A stretch of DNA of 55,879 bases, from the NCBI GenBank assembly GCA_018652955.1, contig JABIBA010000013.1:1-55879 (forward strand). The letters run 5' to 3'. Position 1 is the first letter of the stretch, and every line of letters begins with the position of its first letter. The notes below the pieces were generated by a model. The model did not search any database, was not told the origin of the DNA, and saw only the letters and a program-made list of their open reading frames with translations. A program made the position numbers and the translations under genes. The stretch comes from Candidatus Peribacter sp. (GTDB taxonomy: Bacteria; Patescibacteriota; Gracilibacteria; Peribacterales; Peribacteraceae). Of the stretch, positions 41,816 through 50,298 are shown one piece after another.

Positions 41816-42823
41816 CTATTTTTCCTCTTCGTCTCCTGTGGGCATAACAGGCAATTCGGCTAGCATTTGCTTTTCTGTATCATCTGCATCTCTCTTCTTC
41901 TGAGCCCCGTCCTTATCGGCACGGCGTTTTTTGTGTCTTGTCGTCTCTTCTAGCTGGAGCTTCGCTTTACGCTCAGATGTAGAGGCTTTTGAGCGCATCT
42001 TGGTAGCCTCTTTTTTGATAATCTGAATATCTTTGTTTGCGGTTACCTCCGTGTCTTGTTCGAGCTTAATGTATTTCATACGGAGCTTTTTGCGTTCGCG
42101 TACTTCCATTGCTGACACTTTTCTCAGCTCCATTCGTTTTTGTGAAGGGTTTTGGTAGCGCTCGGCCTTGGCGGTCTCTCGTTGAATTTTTCCATCGAGC
42201 TTATCTTCTTCTGTGCGTTCTTTTATCTTGAGCTTTTGCTGTTGATAGAGTGCCTCTTTACGAATTTGATTTGTACGTTCTTTCTCAAAGATATCAGCAG
42301 TTCCTCGATCTTTGCGTGCTACTTTTTCGACGTTTTTCTTTGCACGTTTTTCCTCAGAGTCGGCAGTTAACTTGGTGCGTTTTACCCCGCGGTCTGCTTC
42401 GAGTTTAGATTTCTTTTTGGTGATCTCTGCCTGGTCTTCTTGTTTATCTCGTTGTATTTGCCAGCGGTTTCGGTTGCTCATCTCTTTGAGATACTGAAGT
42501 TGCGCCTTGCGATCTTTTGCACGCTTTTCTTTTGTCTCGGTGAGCTTTTTGAGTTCAGCATCTTTCTTCTTACGAAACTCTTCGTACTCTTTGCTCTCTT
42601 TCTTTTGGCGCTTCTTGTAATCCTTCTGGCGATCTTTTGCTTGTGCCTGCTTTTTCTCACCTTCTTTTACTTCTTTCTTTGCCCAGGCATCAGCGATGGC
42701 TTCATTTTGTTTGCCTGCCTCTTTCTTCGCAGCTTGGTTTGCCGCAAGACCCTCACGTCTTGTGCGGTTCTTTTCTTCAAAATTCTTTAACGCTTCTTTC
42801 TTGTTGGTTTTTTTATCGGCCAT
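41816..42823 (-). CDS. Highly charged coiled-coil protein
   Basis: The 335-residue protein is almost entirely Lys/Glu/Arg/Asp/Ala/Gln, without membrane segments or signal. Long helical stretches such as KDRQKDYKKRQKKESKEYEE and the near-absence of Pro and Gly predict one continuous alpha-helix or coiled coil. A neutral tail, LAELPVMPTGDEEEK, ends it. No family recognised. It could be a cytoskeletal or nucleic-acid-binding scaffold. It begins almost directly at its own transcription start. Confidence 0.65.
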   Translation of the reverse strand: MADKKTNKKEALKNFEEKNRTRREGLAANQAAKKEAGKQNEAIADAWAKKEVKEGEKKQAQAKDRQKDYKKRQKKESKEYEEFRKKKDAELKKLTETKEKRAKDRKAQLQYLKEMSNRNRWQIQRDKQEDQAEITKKKSKLEADRGVKRTKLTADSEEKRAKKNVEKVARKDRGTADIFEKERTNQIRKEALYQQQKLKIKERTEEDKLDGKIQRETAKAERYQNPSQKRMELRKVSAMEVRERKKLRMKYIKLEQDTEVTANKDIQIIKKEATKMRSKASTSERKAKLQLEETTRHKKRRADKDGAQKKRDADDTEKQMLAELPVMPTGDEEEK

Positions 42824-42830
42824 TGCCCTT

Positions 42831-42839
42831 ATTATACCA
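42831..42839 (-). promoter_or_regulatory. Extended -10 promoter of the coiled-coil gene
   Basis: Reverse strand TGG-TATAAT (42839-42831), followed after 7 nt by the ATG at 42823. It lies just after the aspS stop. Confidence 0.55.
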
Positions 42840-42845
42840 CAAGAA

Positions 42846-44591
42846 CTAGTCTTCTAGTATCGCAATACCGAGCTCCTCAAGCTGCTCCTGTGGCATTGGA
42901 GACGGAGAACCGAGCATAAGGTCTTTTGCTTTTTGGTCTTTAGGGAAGGCGATGACTTCACGAATGTTCGGTTCATCGGCAAAGATCATGCACACTCTAT
43001 CGAGTCCAAAGGCGATACCTCCATGTGGTGGTGCGCCGTATTCAAATGCGCGGAGCATGTGACCAAAGCGCTGGTCTGCGTCTTCGTCGGTAATACCGAG
43101 AACATCGAAGATCTTCTTTTGTAGTGCGCGTTCGTGGATTCGCATAGATCCTCCTCCGATTTCATTACCATCTAATGCAAGGTCGTAAGCCGTCGCACGA
43201 GCTGCTAAGGGATCTGTTTCGAAAAGCTCTTCATCGTCTGCATGTGGCCGTGTAAACGGATGGTGCACAGCTCCGACAGCTCCTGTCTCTTTACTCTTTT
43301 CAAACATTGGGAAGTCGAGGATCCATACGTAACTCCAGATAGACGTGTCGATCATATCCAGCATCTTAGCGGCGGCTTTGCGCACTTCACCGAGTGGTTC
43401 AAGTGCATGTGGATACTCTCCTGCTGCAAAGAAGATAATGTCACCGTCTTTGGCACCTGTCTTTTCGTTGAGTGTTTTTAAGAATGTTTCACCTGCGTTT
43501 TTTACTACAGGACCACTGTCTTCACCAACACGTACCCAGGCAAGCCCTTTGGCGCCGTGTCGCTGTGCGAGATCTGTAAGGTCATCGATGTCTTTGCGGC
43601 TCATCTTTCCGCCACCTGGTACGTTCATTGCCTTTACCGTTTCGGCTGCGGAAAACACTTTGAAGTCACACTCTTTAGCGATGTCTGTGACATCAGTAAA
43701 CTTCAATTCAAACCGTAAGTCCGGCTTATCAGAACCGTAGGTTTCCATCGCATCTTTATACGTCATGCGAGGAAATGGAGTTGATTGAATTTTTTTGTCA
43801 GGGCGAATTTTTGCAGTGAGTTCGACGAAACATTCTTCAAGTTGCGTAAGAATATCTTCTTGTTCTACGAAACTCATTTCGATTTCGAACTGTGTAAATT
43901 CTGGCTGACGGTCTCCACGTTGATCTTCGTCACGGAAACATCGTGGCACTTGGAAGTATTTGTCGACACCGGCCACCATCAGAAGTTGTTTTAGTTGTTG
44001 TGGACTCTGGGGGAGTACGTAGAAGTTGCCGTGGTGGAGCCTGGATGGCACGAGGTACTCGCGAGATCCTTCCGGTGTACCTTTTACCATGATCGGTGTT
44101 TCAATCTCTAAGAAGTCGTTTTTGTGGAAGTACTCACGGACTGCTTGCACGATATCGTTACGCAGTTTTAAATTCTTCTGCATGCGAGTGCGGCGCAAGT
44201 CGAGGAACCGGTATTCGAGTCGAACGTCTTCTCCGATATCTTTGTCTTGGTCGATCTCAAACGGGGGAGTCTTGGATTCATTTAATACTGTTGCAGTACC
44301 GACTACTACTTCGATTGCTCCTGTCGGGTTATCATCACGTACGGCACCGTCGATACGTCCACGAACTTTTCCTTCTATTTTGAGCACCCACTCTGGTCGA
44401 ACCTTTTCGGCCATCGCAAATTGCTCTTTGTTTTCTGGGTCGAACACGACTTGGGTAAACCCGTATCGGTCTCGAAGATCGATAAAGATAAGACCACCAT
44501 GGTCTCTGCGTCTGTGGACCCAACCACAAAGGGTTGTTTCAGATCCGTCATGATCTGCACGGAGTTCGCCGCAGGTGTGAGTTCTTAGCAT
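42846..44591 (-). CDS. aspS: Aspartate-tRNA ligase AspS
   Basis: The 581-residue class II synthetase charges tRNA-Asp. The N-terminal OB anticodon-binding domain includes CGWVHRRRDHGGLIFIDLRD. Motif 2 region CFRDEDQRGDRQPEFTQFE and the C-terminal motif 3 GGIAFGLDRVCMIF are clear, with the bacterial GAD insert (about 290-420) between. It may be discriminating or non-discriminating; gatCAB is not in the window, so this cannot be judged. A TATACT box lies 6 nt before the ATG. The C-terminal end is separated from the coiled-coil gene by about 20 nt. Confidence 0.97.
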   Translation of the reverse strand: MLRTHTCGELRADHDGSETTLCGWVHRRRDHGGLIFIDLRDRYGFTQVVFDPENKEQFAMAEKVRPEWVLKIEGKVRGRIDGAVRDDNPTGAIEVVVGTATVLNESKTPPFEIDQDKDIGEDVRLEYRFLDLRRTRMQKNLKLRNDIVQAVREYFHKNDFLEIETPIMVKGTPEGSREYLVPSRLHHGNFYVLPQSPQQLKQLLMVAGVDKYFQVPRCFRDEDQRGDRQPEFTQFEIEMSFVEQEDILTQLEECFVELTAKIRPDKKIQSTPFPRMTYKDAMETYGSDKPDLRFELKFTDVTDIAKECDFKVFSAAETVKAMNVPGGGKMSRKDIDDLTDLAQRHGAKGLAWVRVGEDSGPVVKNAGETFLKTLNEKTGAKDGDIIFFAAGEYPHALEPLGEVRKAAAKMLDMIDTSIWSYVWILDFPMFEKSKETGAVGAVHHPFTRPHADDEELFETDPLAARATAYDLALDGNEIGGGSMRIHERALQKKIFDVLGITDEDADQRFGHMLRAFEYGAPPHGGIAFGLDRVCMIFADEPNIREVIAFPKDQKAKDLMLGSPSPMPQEQLEELGIAILED

Positions 44592-44597
44592 GCGGGC

Positions 44598-44603
44598 AGT
44601 ATA
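44598..44603 (-). promoter_or_regulatory. -10 box upstream of aspS
   Basis: Reverse strand TATACT, 6 nt before the aspS ATG. No convincing -35, so moderate to low confidence. Confidence 0.4.
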
Positions 44604-44655
44604 GGAGTATTCGGCTGCTTGTAGCTAGATAATTTACTGTTTCTTAAGGATTTTC

Positions 44656-44684
44656 TTGAAAAGTTTGACAGTAGTCTTTATACA
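44656..44684 (+). promoter_or_regulatory. Possible promoter of the 103-aa gene
   Basis: TTGAAA (44656-44661), 17-nt spacer, TATACA (44679-44684), 6 nt before the ATG at 44691. An alternative TTGACA at 44665-44670 has no properly spaced -10. Confidence 0.4.
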
Positions 44685-44690
44685 TAGTCT

Positions 44691-45002
44691 ATGATTGATT
44701 ATGAAAAATACCATTTCCGCTTAGAAGAGAACGGTGCAAGTCTGCTATATACTCCCCAAGTTGGTAGTATAGACGAAATAGGTGCAAGTGCATTAAGCAC
44801 TGGCACGGCGGTTTCTAGTATTAGTCAACAGGCAATTGACTGGGTTAAAGGAGCTTTTCCAGGTATTACTTTTTCAATCGATCGCATGAGTTTTGAGCCA
44901 AGTGATGAGGCTGCGATAGCCGAGATTCGACATTGTTTAAAAACAGAGGAAAATCCGCATAGAGTATTCTGTGCTAGGGAAGATGATATCGGCGATCTTT
45001 GA
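44691..45002 (+). CDS. Hypothetical small protein
   Basis: The 103-residue soluble protein has no known family. It starts MIDYEKYHFRLEENGASLLY, has a Ser/Thr/Ala-rich middle and a predicted alpha/beta end (FSIDRMSFEPSDEAAIAEI). Two cysteines are present. The gene is convergent with nrdR (stops adjacent) and divergent from aspS. Coding is supported by a promoter-like element and an uninterrupted frame, but it is short. Confidence 0.55.
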   Translation: MIDYEKYHFRLEENGASLLYTPQVGSIDEIGASALSTGTAVSSISQQAIDWVKGAFPGITFSIDRMSFEPSDEAAIAEIRHCLKTEENPHRVFCAREDDIGDL

Positions 45003-45446
45003 TCATAGAAGCTTATTCATCGCATCCTTAAACTCCTCCACATCCTTAAATTCTCGGTGCACAGAGGCAAATCGAATGTAGGCTACCTTATCGATGCGCT
45101 TTATCTCCTTCATAACGTCGTTTCCTATGGTTGAAGAGCTGACTTCTTTCTTGTTCCCACCCCATTTTTCCTCCAGTTTTGTGAGCATTTTATCGATCTG
45201 CTCCTGAGAAACAGGCCGTTTGGTACATGCTACCCATATACCGCTTTCTAGCTTAGATCTACTGTACGGTTCGCGGGTTCCATCACGCTTAATAACAATG
45301 AGATTACTCATTTCTTGTCTCTCAAAGCTTGTAAATCGGTGTTGGCACTTTGTGCACTCTCGGCGTCTACGTACTGCACGACCGTCTTCTGCCAGACGTG
45401 AGTCTACAACCGAGGTATCTTCTGATTTGCAGCGGGGACAGTGCAT
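45003..45446 (-). CDS. nrdR: Transcriptional repressor NrdR
   Basis: NrdR is the ATP/dATP-sensing repressor of ribonucleotide reductase genes. The 147-residue length is standard. The zinc ribbon is Cys3/Cys6 and Cys31/Cys34 (CPRCKSEDTSVVDSR ... RRRRECTKCQHRFTSFE). The ATP-cone domain begins VIKRDGTREPYSRSKL and ends near VAYIRFASVHREFKD. No NrdR box or nrd gene is in the window. A TACACT box 6 nt before the ATG is followed upstream by a heptad repeat. Confidence 0.96.
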   Translation of the reverse strand: MHCPRCKSEDTSVVDSRLAEDGRAVRRRRECTKCQHRFTSFERQEMSNLIVIKRDGTREPYSRSKLESGIWVACTKRPVSQEQIDKMLTKLEEKWGGNKKEVSSSTIGNDVMKEIKRIDKVAYIRFASVHREFKDVEEFKDAMNKLL

Positions 45447-45452
45447 AAACGA

Positions 45453-45481
45453 AGTGTAAGGTGGAAAGCGGAAAACGGAAA
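45453..45481 (-). repeat. Heptad repeat with embedded nrdR -10 box
   Basis: On the plus strand: GTGTAAG, GTGGAAA, GCGGAAA, ACGGAAA (45454-45481), four heptads of similar composition. The reverse strand reads TACACT at 45458-45453, a -10 box 6 nt from the nrdR ATG. The repeat therefore occupies the nrdR promoter spacer region. Confidence 0.5.
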
Positions 45482-45485
45482 ATGA

Positions 45486-46103
45486 TTACAGGTCAATATT
45501 TCCCTTTCTTAGGACATGGAGCACTCCTTCGGATACATCGATAACAGTGGAAGCGTCGTTTTCTAGGAGTGGGCCGTCATCCAAAATGAGATCGGGCTTA
45601 TGTCCTGCGTCGGCAAACTGCTTCTCGATATCTTCTTTGCTAAATGTATTCGGGTGTCCGTGGATATTTGCAGAGGTTGTGGAAAGTGGAGAGCCGAAGC
45701 GTGTCACGAGCTCTTGGGCTGTTGGATGTGAGCTGATTCTTGTGCCAATAGTTATTAGTGATTGGTTATTAGTGACTGGGGTGACGCTTAGTATATGAGG
45801 AGCGTCGTGTCTTAATTTTAGGATGACGGTGAGTGGCCCCGGTAGATGCTCGGAGGCGAGTTGCGATGCCTCTTCATTCCATTCAAGAAAAGCACGTGCT
45901 TGTTCTACTGTTGCAAAGAGTGCGCTGACTGGTTGGTCTGCGCTGCGTTGCTTAATTGCAAATAGTCGATCTACTGCGGCTGGGTTTTGTAGGTCACACG
46001 CAAATCCATAACATGTCTCGGTTGCATGAGCGACCACTCCACCTGTGCGCAGAGTTTCGAGAGCTTTCAGTATGCCTTCTTCTGATGAAGGGAGGATGTC
46101 CAT
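45486..46103 (-). CDS. tsaC: Threonylcarbamoyl-AMP synthase TsaC/Sua5 family
   Basis: This enzyme makes threonylcarbamoyl-AMP from Thr, bicarbonate and ATP, for the t6A37 tRNA modification. The YrdC fold is shown by GGVVAHATETCYGF, KQRS, LPGPLTVIL, GTRISSHPTAQ and STTSANIHG. Length 205 suits a TsaC-type protein without the extra Sua5 domain. The stretch VTNNQSLIT just before the conserved GTRI strand is encoded by four heptad repeats (45749-45776) and is absent from the usual alignment spacing, so it looks like an in-frame repeat insertion in a loop. Confidence 0.93.
   Translation of the reverse strand: MDILPSSEEGILKALETLRTGGVVAHATETCYGFACDLQNPAAVDRLFAIKQRSADQPVSALFATVEQARAFLEWNEEASQLASEHLPGPLTVILKLRHDAPHILSVTPVTNNQSLITIGTRISSHPTAQELVTRFGSPLSTTSANIHGHPNTFSKEDIEKQFADAGHKPDLILDDGPLLENDASTVIDVSEGVLHVLRKGNIDL
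45749..45776 (-). repeat. Heptanucleotide tandem repeat inside tsaC
   Basis: Plus-strand heptads TAGTTAT, TAGTGAT, TGGTTAT, TAGTGAC. They share the TNGTKAT pattern of the intergenic repeat at 29382-29423. Four 7-nt units are 28 nt, so frame is kept only by flanking changes. They encode part of a probable surface loop. Confidence 0.75.
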
Positions 46104-46111
46104 AGTACGTA

Positions 46112-49100
46112 TTAGGCGGCTACTTCGTATTTATCCTGTATCTCTTGTAGTTTCTTTTCGAGCACTACAGACATGTTAACGGTCATCGGTAGAGGAATCG
46201 TTTGTTCGCCTATCTTTAATTGTACCTTTTCTTTTCCGGGGTATGTTTCGAGAACTGATTTTATATCGAGCAGCATCTTTTTAGGAGCGCGGTCGGGGAG
46301 ATCTATTGTGTGAATAGAAATGCGACTGTCGCCTTCAGGTTTTTTCTCTTCGGTATCTTTTTTCTTGAGCTTTGGTTTTTCGGTTAGTGTTTTTACTGTT
46401 GCGTCGAGTGCTTCTTCTATTTTCATTCCGTTGAGTATCCACTTACCGAGTGGTCCGAGGAATTCTTCTGATATTGCCTCTGTCTCTTTTATTTTTATTG
46501 TTTCTCCGGCAATCACGTTCCCTTCTTCGTCGAGCACTTCTATCTGCTCTTCTTCGATCGTAGCTTTGGTAAGCGTAAGGCCACGTTCAGCCTCTTCTTC
46601 GTCGAAGAAGTTATTCTCTTTAGCGCGTTCGATCATGCGGGTGAGTGATGCTTTCTTGATGGCGTCGGCACGCAACTGCAGCTGTCCGGAGCGGTTATCT
46701 AATGTTCCTCCCACGATAATTACCGTGTCAGGCTTTTCGAGATACTCAGCTGCTAATGCGTAAGTACGCGGGAAGAGCGTGATTTCAATTTTTCCTGTGG
46801 GATCTTCTAGGAAGACTATTGCCATGGTGTCTCCTTTCTTTGTGGTGATTTTTTTGACGCCCTCTACGATTCCTGCAAGTGTAATTTTTTTACCAACCTC
46901 TTTATTCGTAAGTGAGTTGGTGAGGTTAGCTTTTTTGCCAATGTATTTTCCAAGACCTGCTAGTGGATGACTCGAAACATACATTCCCAGTGTTTCTTTT
47001 TCCCACTGCAACTTTTCTAGTGAAGATGCTTCTATGGTTTCGGGGAATTCTATCTTTGCGGCTTCGGAGTCTTCCATTTGCGCAAACAGATCTGTTTGTT
47101 GACTGCTGACATCACCAAGAGATTTGGCGAATTCCACAATTTTATCGTAGTGCGTTACAACTTTGCTTCTATCTGCCAATGAATCGAGCGCGCCAGACTT
47201 CGAGAGTGCTTCCAGTGTTTTTTTGTTCAGCACTTTTACAGGCAACCGCGCGGCGAAGTCTTCTATCCCTTCAAACTTTCCTCCTTGTTCTCTGGCTTCT
47301 ATTACCTGTAGTACAGAGCTATCTCCTATTCCTTTAATTGCTGTGAGACCAAATCGAATAGCGTTTTGTTCGGGGAGAGCGGTGAAGTGCCTCAAAGACT
47401 GATTGATATCTGGAGGTAGTACTTCGATGCCCATCGATCGACATTCTTCGATCTCAATCATGACTCGATCGGTGCGCTGTGCATCTGCAGACAGAAGCGC
47501 TGCCATAAACTCTGTTGGATATTTCGTTTTAAGGTATGCAGTTTCATACGCAATACGTGCGTATCCTGCAGCGTGAGATTTGTTGAATCCATATCCGGCG
47601 AATGGCGTGATAACATCATCAAAAATTTTCTCTGCGAGCTTTTTTGGGTACTTCTTTTCGAGTGCCCCATTAATAAACTTCTCTCGTTGTGCTTCGAGCT
47701 CAGACATAATCTTTTTTCCAATCGCTTTGCGCAGAATATCCGCCTGTCCCAAGGAGAATCCTGCAAACACCTGTGCAATCAATAAGATCTGCTCCTGATA
47801 CACACCAATACCGTACGTAGGCTCCAGGATTGGCTTAAGATCATCGTGAATGTACTGAATCTTCTCTCGTCCGTGTTTACGTTTGATATAACTCGGGATC
47901 CAATCCATTGGACCTGGTCGGTAGAGAGACACCATCGCGACGATATCACTGAACTGTGTAGGTTTTAGTTGCTTTAGGTATCTGCGCATTCCACCGGATT
48001 CCAGCTGGAAGACTCCGGTAGTGTCTCCCTTTTGGAGAAGTGCGAATGTGTCTGCATCATCCATGGGGATCTTTGTAATATCGATACCTTCTTCTTTGGT
48101 ACGTTCGATGATTTCGAGTGTTGTTTGAATAACCGTAAGGTTCATGAGTCCCAAGAAATCCATCTTGAGGAGACCGAGAGATTCGAGTGGCTTGGCTGAT
48201 GACTGCGTGATGATTGTTTCGTCGTCCTTAGGCGCGCGCTGAAGGCTGGTGTAGTGCACAGTGGGCTCTTCGGTAATAATAACTCCACAGGCGTGCACAG
48301 AGACGTGACGCGCCTTTCCTTCGAGCTTGAGCGCGGTATCAATAATCTTGTGATAGATTTCGTTCGTGTCGTAGGCACTTTTGAGCTCAGGGGTTTCGAG
48401 CGCTTCGTCCAGTGTTGTTCCAGGTCTCTCGGGAATGAGTTTTGCAAGAGAGTTCATTTCGAGGAATGGCACTCCGTATGCACGGCCCACATCTTTTACC
48501 GCAGCTCTCGCTGCCAATGTTCCGAAAGTGCAGATTTGTACGACGCGATCGTTCCCATATTTTTCGCGTGTGTATTCCAATACTTCGTCACGGCGGTTAT
48601 CCGCGAAGTCGATATCCACATCCGGCATGGATACACGTTCTGGATTTAAAAATCGTTCGAAGAGTAGCCCATGTTCTATGGGGTCTAGCGCTGTGATTCC
48701 GAGACAGTAACTTACTAAAGATCCCGCAGCGGACCCTCGACCAGGACCCACAATGATCCCGCGGTTTTTGGCTTCGTTTACAAAGTCCGCAACGATTAAG
48801 AAGTATCCAGAGAATCCCATTTTGTCGATAATTCCTAGTTCATAATCCATGCGTTCATGATGTTCATCTGTTGGATCTGGATACCGAACATCAAACCCTT
48901 TTTTGCAGAGCGAACGAAGGTAATCTGTTTCGGATTCTTTTTTGGGAGTTGGAAACTTTGGAATGTGATAGGTATCAAAATCGAATGCGACCTCACATCG
49001 ATCTGCGATTACACGTGTGTTCTCAAGTGCTTCGGGTGCGTGGGAGAACATTTTCTCCATCTCTTCGAATGGTCGCATGGAAAAGTCACTATCACGCATA

Positions 49101-49819
49101 GAGAATCGTGATGGGTCATCCACGTGTGCGTTCTTTTGAATGCAGAGTAGTACGTCGTGCGCTTCTGCATCGTCTGGATTGCAGTAGTGACTATTGCACG
49201 TTGCAACTACTGGAACATTTAATTCTTTCCCCCAGTGAATTAGTTGCTGGTTTACTTCTATCTGCCCTGTAACATTTGGCAGTTCCATCAATTCAAAGTA
49301 GAAGTTTTCTTTTCCAAAGAAGCTTTGGTATTTTTCGACAAATTCTTTGATGCGCTCTTCGTCTTCTGCAAGTGCTGCCTGCGGGATCATTCCACTAATG
49401 GGACCCGTAAGAGCGATAAGCCCTTTTCCGTGCTCTTTAAGGAGTTCATCGTCGACACGTGGTTTGTAGTACATACCTTCGAGCGCTGCCTTGGTAGCAA
49501 GCTGCAGAAGGTTTTCGTATCCCTCTTGGTTTTCTGCAAGAAGTACGAGTGGATATCGCTTTGAATCGATTCCACTTTCTTTGTCATGACGTGTGCGCAC
49601 AGCACAGTAGGCTTCGAGTCCAAGTATAGGTTTTATATCGTGCTTGTGTGCTGCTTTGTAGAGTTCTATAAGCCCATATGTAAACCCTTTGTCTGCGAGT
49701 CCTACGGCTGTTTGTCCTAATTCTTTTGCACGTAGAACAATCTCTTCGGGGCGAGGTAAGGCCTCAAGAAGTGAGTACGTAGAGTGGCAGTGCAAGTGGA
49801 CAAAATCCTCGGGTTTCAT
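46112..49819 (-). CDS. dnaE: DNA polymerase III alpha subunit DnaE
   Basis: This is the replicative polymerase. The 1235-residue protein begins with the PHP domain (FVHLHCHSTYSLLEAL), has the catalytic motif MPDVDIDFADNRRDE, GPGRGSAAGSLVSYCL and GYGFNKSHAAGYARIAY, and a C-terminal OB fold (KKITLAGIVEGVKKI...). It is slightly longer than the usual 1160, because of a Glu/Lys-rich tail after the OB fold. It starts 23 nt downstream of the pilin stop and has its own extended -10 promoter, so it need not depend on that operon. Confidence 0.97.
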   Translation of the reverse strand: MKPEDFVHLHCHSTYSLLEALPRPEEIVLRAKELGQTAVGLADKGFTYGLIELYKAAHKHDIKPILGLEAYCAVRTRHDKESGIDSKRYPLVLLAENQEGYENLLQLATKAALEGMYYKPRVDDELLKEHGKGLIALTGPISGMIPQAALAEDEERIKEFVEKYQSFFGKENFYFELMELPNVTGQIEVNQQLIHWGKELNVPVVATCNSHYCNPDDAEAHDVLLCIQKNAHVDDPSRFSMRDSDFSMRPFEEMEKMFSHAPEALENTRVIADRCEVAFDFDTYHIPKFPTPKKESETDYLRSLCKKGFDVRYPDPTDEHHERMDYELGIIDKMGFSGYFLIVADFVNEAKNRGIIVGPGRGSAAGSLVSYCLGITALDPIEHGLLFERFLNPERVSMPDVDIDFADNRRDEVLEYTREKYGNDRVVQICTFGTLAARAAVKDVGRAYGVPFLEMNSLAKLIPERPGTTLDEALETPELKSAYDTNEIYHKIIDTALKLEGKARHVSVHACGVIITEEPTVHYTSLQRAPKDDETIITQSSAKPLESLGLLKMDFLGLMNLTVIQTTLEIIERTKEEGIDITKIPMDDADTFALLQKGDTTGVFQLESGGMRRYLKQLKPTQFSDIVAMVSLYRPGPMDWIPSYIKRKHGREKIQYIHDDLKPILEPTYGIGVYQEQILLIAQVFAGFSLGQADILRKAIGKKIMSELEAQREKFINGALEKKYPKKLAEKIFDDVITPFAGYGFNKSHAAGYARIAYETAYLKTKYPTEFMAALLSADAQRTDRVMIEIEECRSMGIEVLPPDINQSLRHFTALPEQNAIRFGLTAIKGIGDSSVLQVIEAREQGGKFEGIEDFAARLPVKVLNKKTLEALSKSGALDSLADRSKVVTHYDKIVEFAKSLGDVSSQQTDLFAQMEDSEAAKIEFPETIEASSLEKLQWEKETLGMYVSSHPLAGLGKYIGKKANLTNSLTNKEVGKKITLAGIVEGVKKITTKKGDTMAIVFLEDPTGKIEITLFPRTYALAAEYLEKPDTVIIVGGTLDNRSGQLQLRADAIKKASLTRMIERAKENNFFDEEEAERGLTLTKATIEEEQIEVLDEEGNVIAGETIKIKETEAISEEFLGPLGKWILNGMKIEEALDATVKTLTEKPKLKKKDTEEKKPEGDSRISIHTIDLPDRAPKKMLLDIKSVLETYPGKEKVQLKIGEQTIPLPMTVNMSVVLEKKLQEIQDKYEVAA

Positions 49820-49828
49820 AGGAAAGAT

Positions 49829-49837
49829 ATTGTAGCA
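49829..49837 (-). promoter_or_regulatory. Extended -10 promoter of dnaE
   Basis: Reverse strand TGC-TACAAT (49837-49829), 9 nt before the dnaE ATG at 49819; leader about 2-3 nt. Confidence 0.55.
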
Positions 49838-49841
49838 CTAT

Positions 49842-50282
49842 TTACGACCCGCAGTCTTCTTCTAAGGCGGGGCTACATACTTTTATGAAGCTTCCGAGCT
49901 TATACACCTTGTATCCGGTGATATTGAGGTCTGTTTCGTTTGGATCTATAGGGAGAGAGGTGAGATATTTTCCATTTGTCGTTAAAACAGAAAGATCATA
50001 TCCGCTTACTGGTGCATCGGTGCAATCGGTTCCTGTAACGGTATCTCTGCAGATATCGAGGGCATTTGCCTTAATCGTTGGGACTCCAGAGACGATATTA
50101 CTATCGATAATATACTGCGAAATAGCATTCTCAAGTTCTCTCGTTGATACATTGCGGTTTACACCCCTGGCGTCATTGAGTTGCTTTGTTGGATTGATGG
50201 CAACCAAAATAATTGTGGAGAGAATTGCGAGTATCCCGAGCACGAGCAGGAGTTCCATTAATGTAAATCCACTACGTTTCAT
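49842..50282 (-). CDS. Type IV pilin-like protein
   Basis: The 146-residue protein has prepilin leader MKRSGFTLMELLLVLGILA and Glu +5, followed by a helix that continues into AINPTKQLNDARGVNR. The C-terminal domain has a Cys pair (CRDTVTGTDC) and a second pair near the end (CSPALEEDC). It is the paralogue of the pilin cut by the window start. It is the last gene behind the secreted-protein operon, with an extended -10 box (TGA-TACAAT) overlapping the stop of the gene before it. A major or minor pilin is likely. Confidence 0.85.
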   Translation of the reverse strand: MKRSGFTLMELLLVLGILAILSTIILVAINPTKQLNDARGVNRNVSTRELENAISQYIIDSNIVSGVPTIKANALDICRDTVTGTDCTDAPVSGYDLSVLTTNGKYLTSLPIDPNETDLNITGYKVYKLGSFIKVCSPALEEDCGS

Positions 50283-50289
50283 GAGTTAC

Positions 50290-50298
50290 ATTGTATCA
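50290..50298 (-). promoter_or_regulatory. Extended -10 promoter of the pilin gene
   Basis: Reverse strand TGA-TACAAT (50298-50290), 7 nt before the ATG at 50282. The TGA is also the stop codon of the 558-aa gene. Confidence 0.5.

Noticed and set aside
44665-44670. Perfect TTGACA before the 103-aa gene as -35
   Set aside because: A -10 at 16-18 nt would fall on the start codon and does not match; TTGAAA at 44656 with TATACA fits better.
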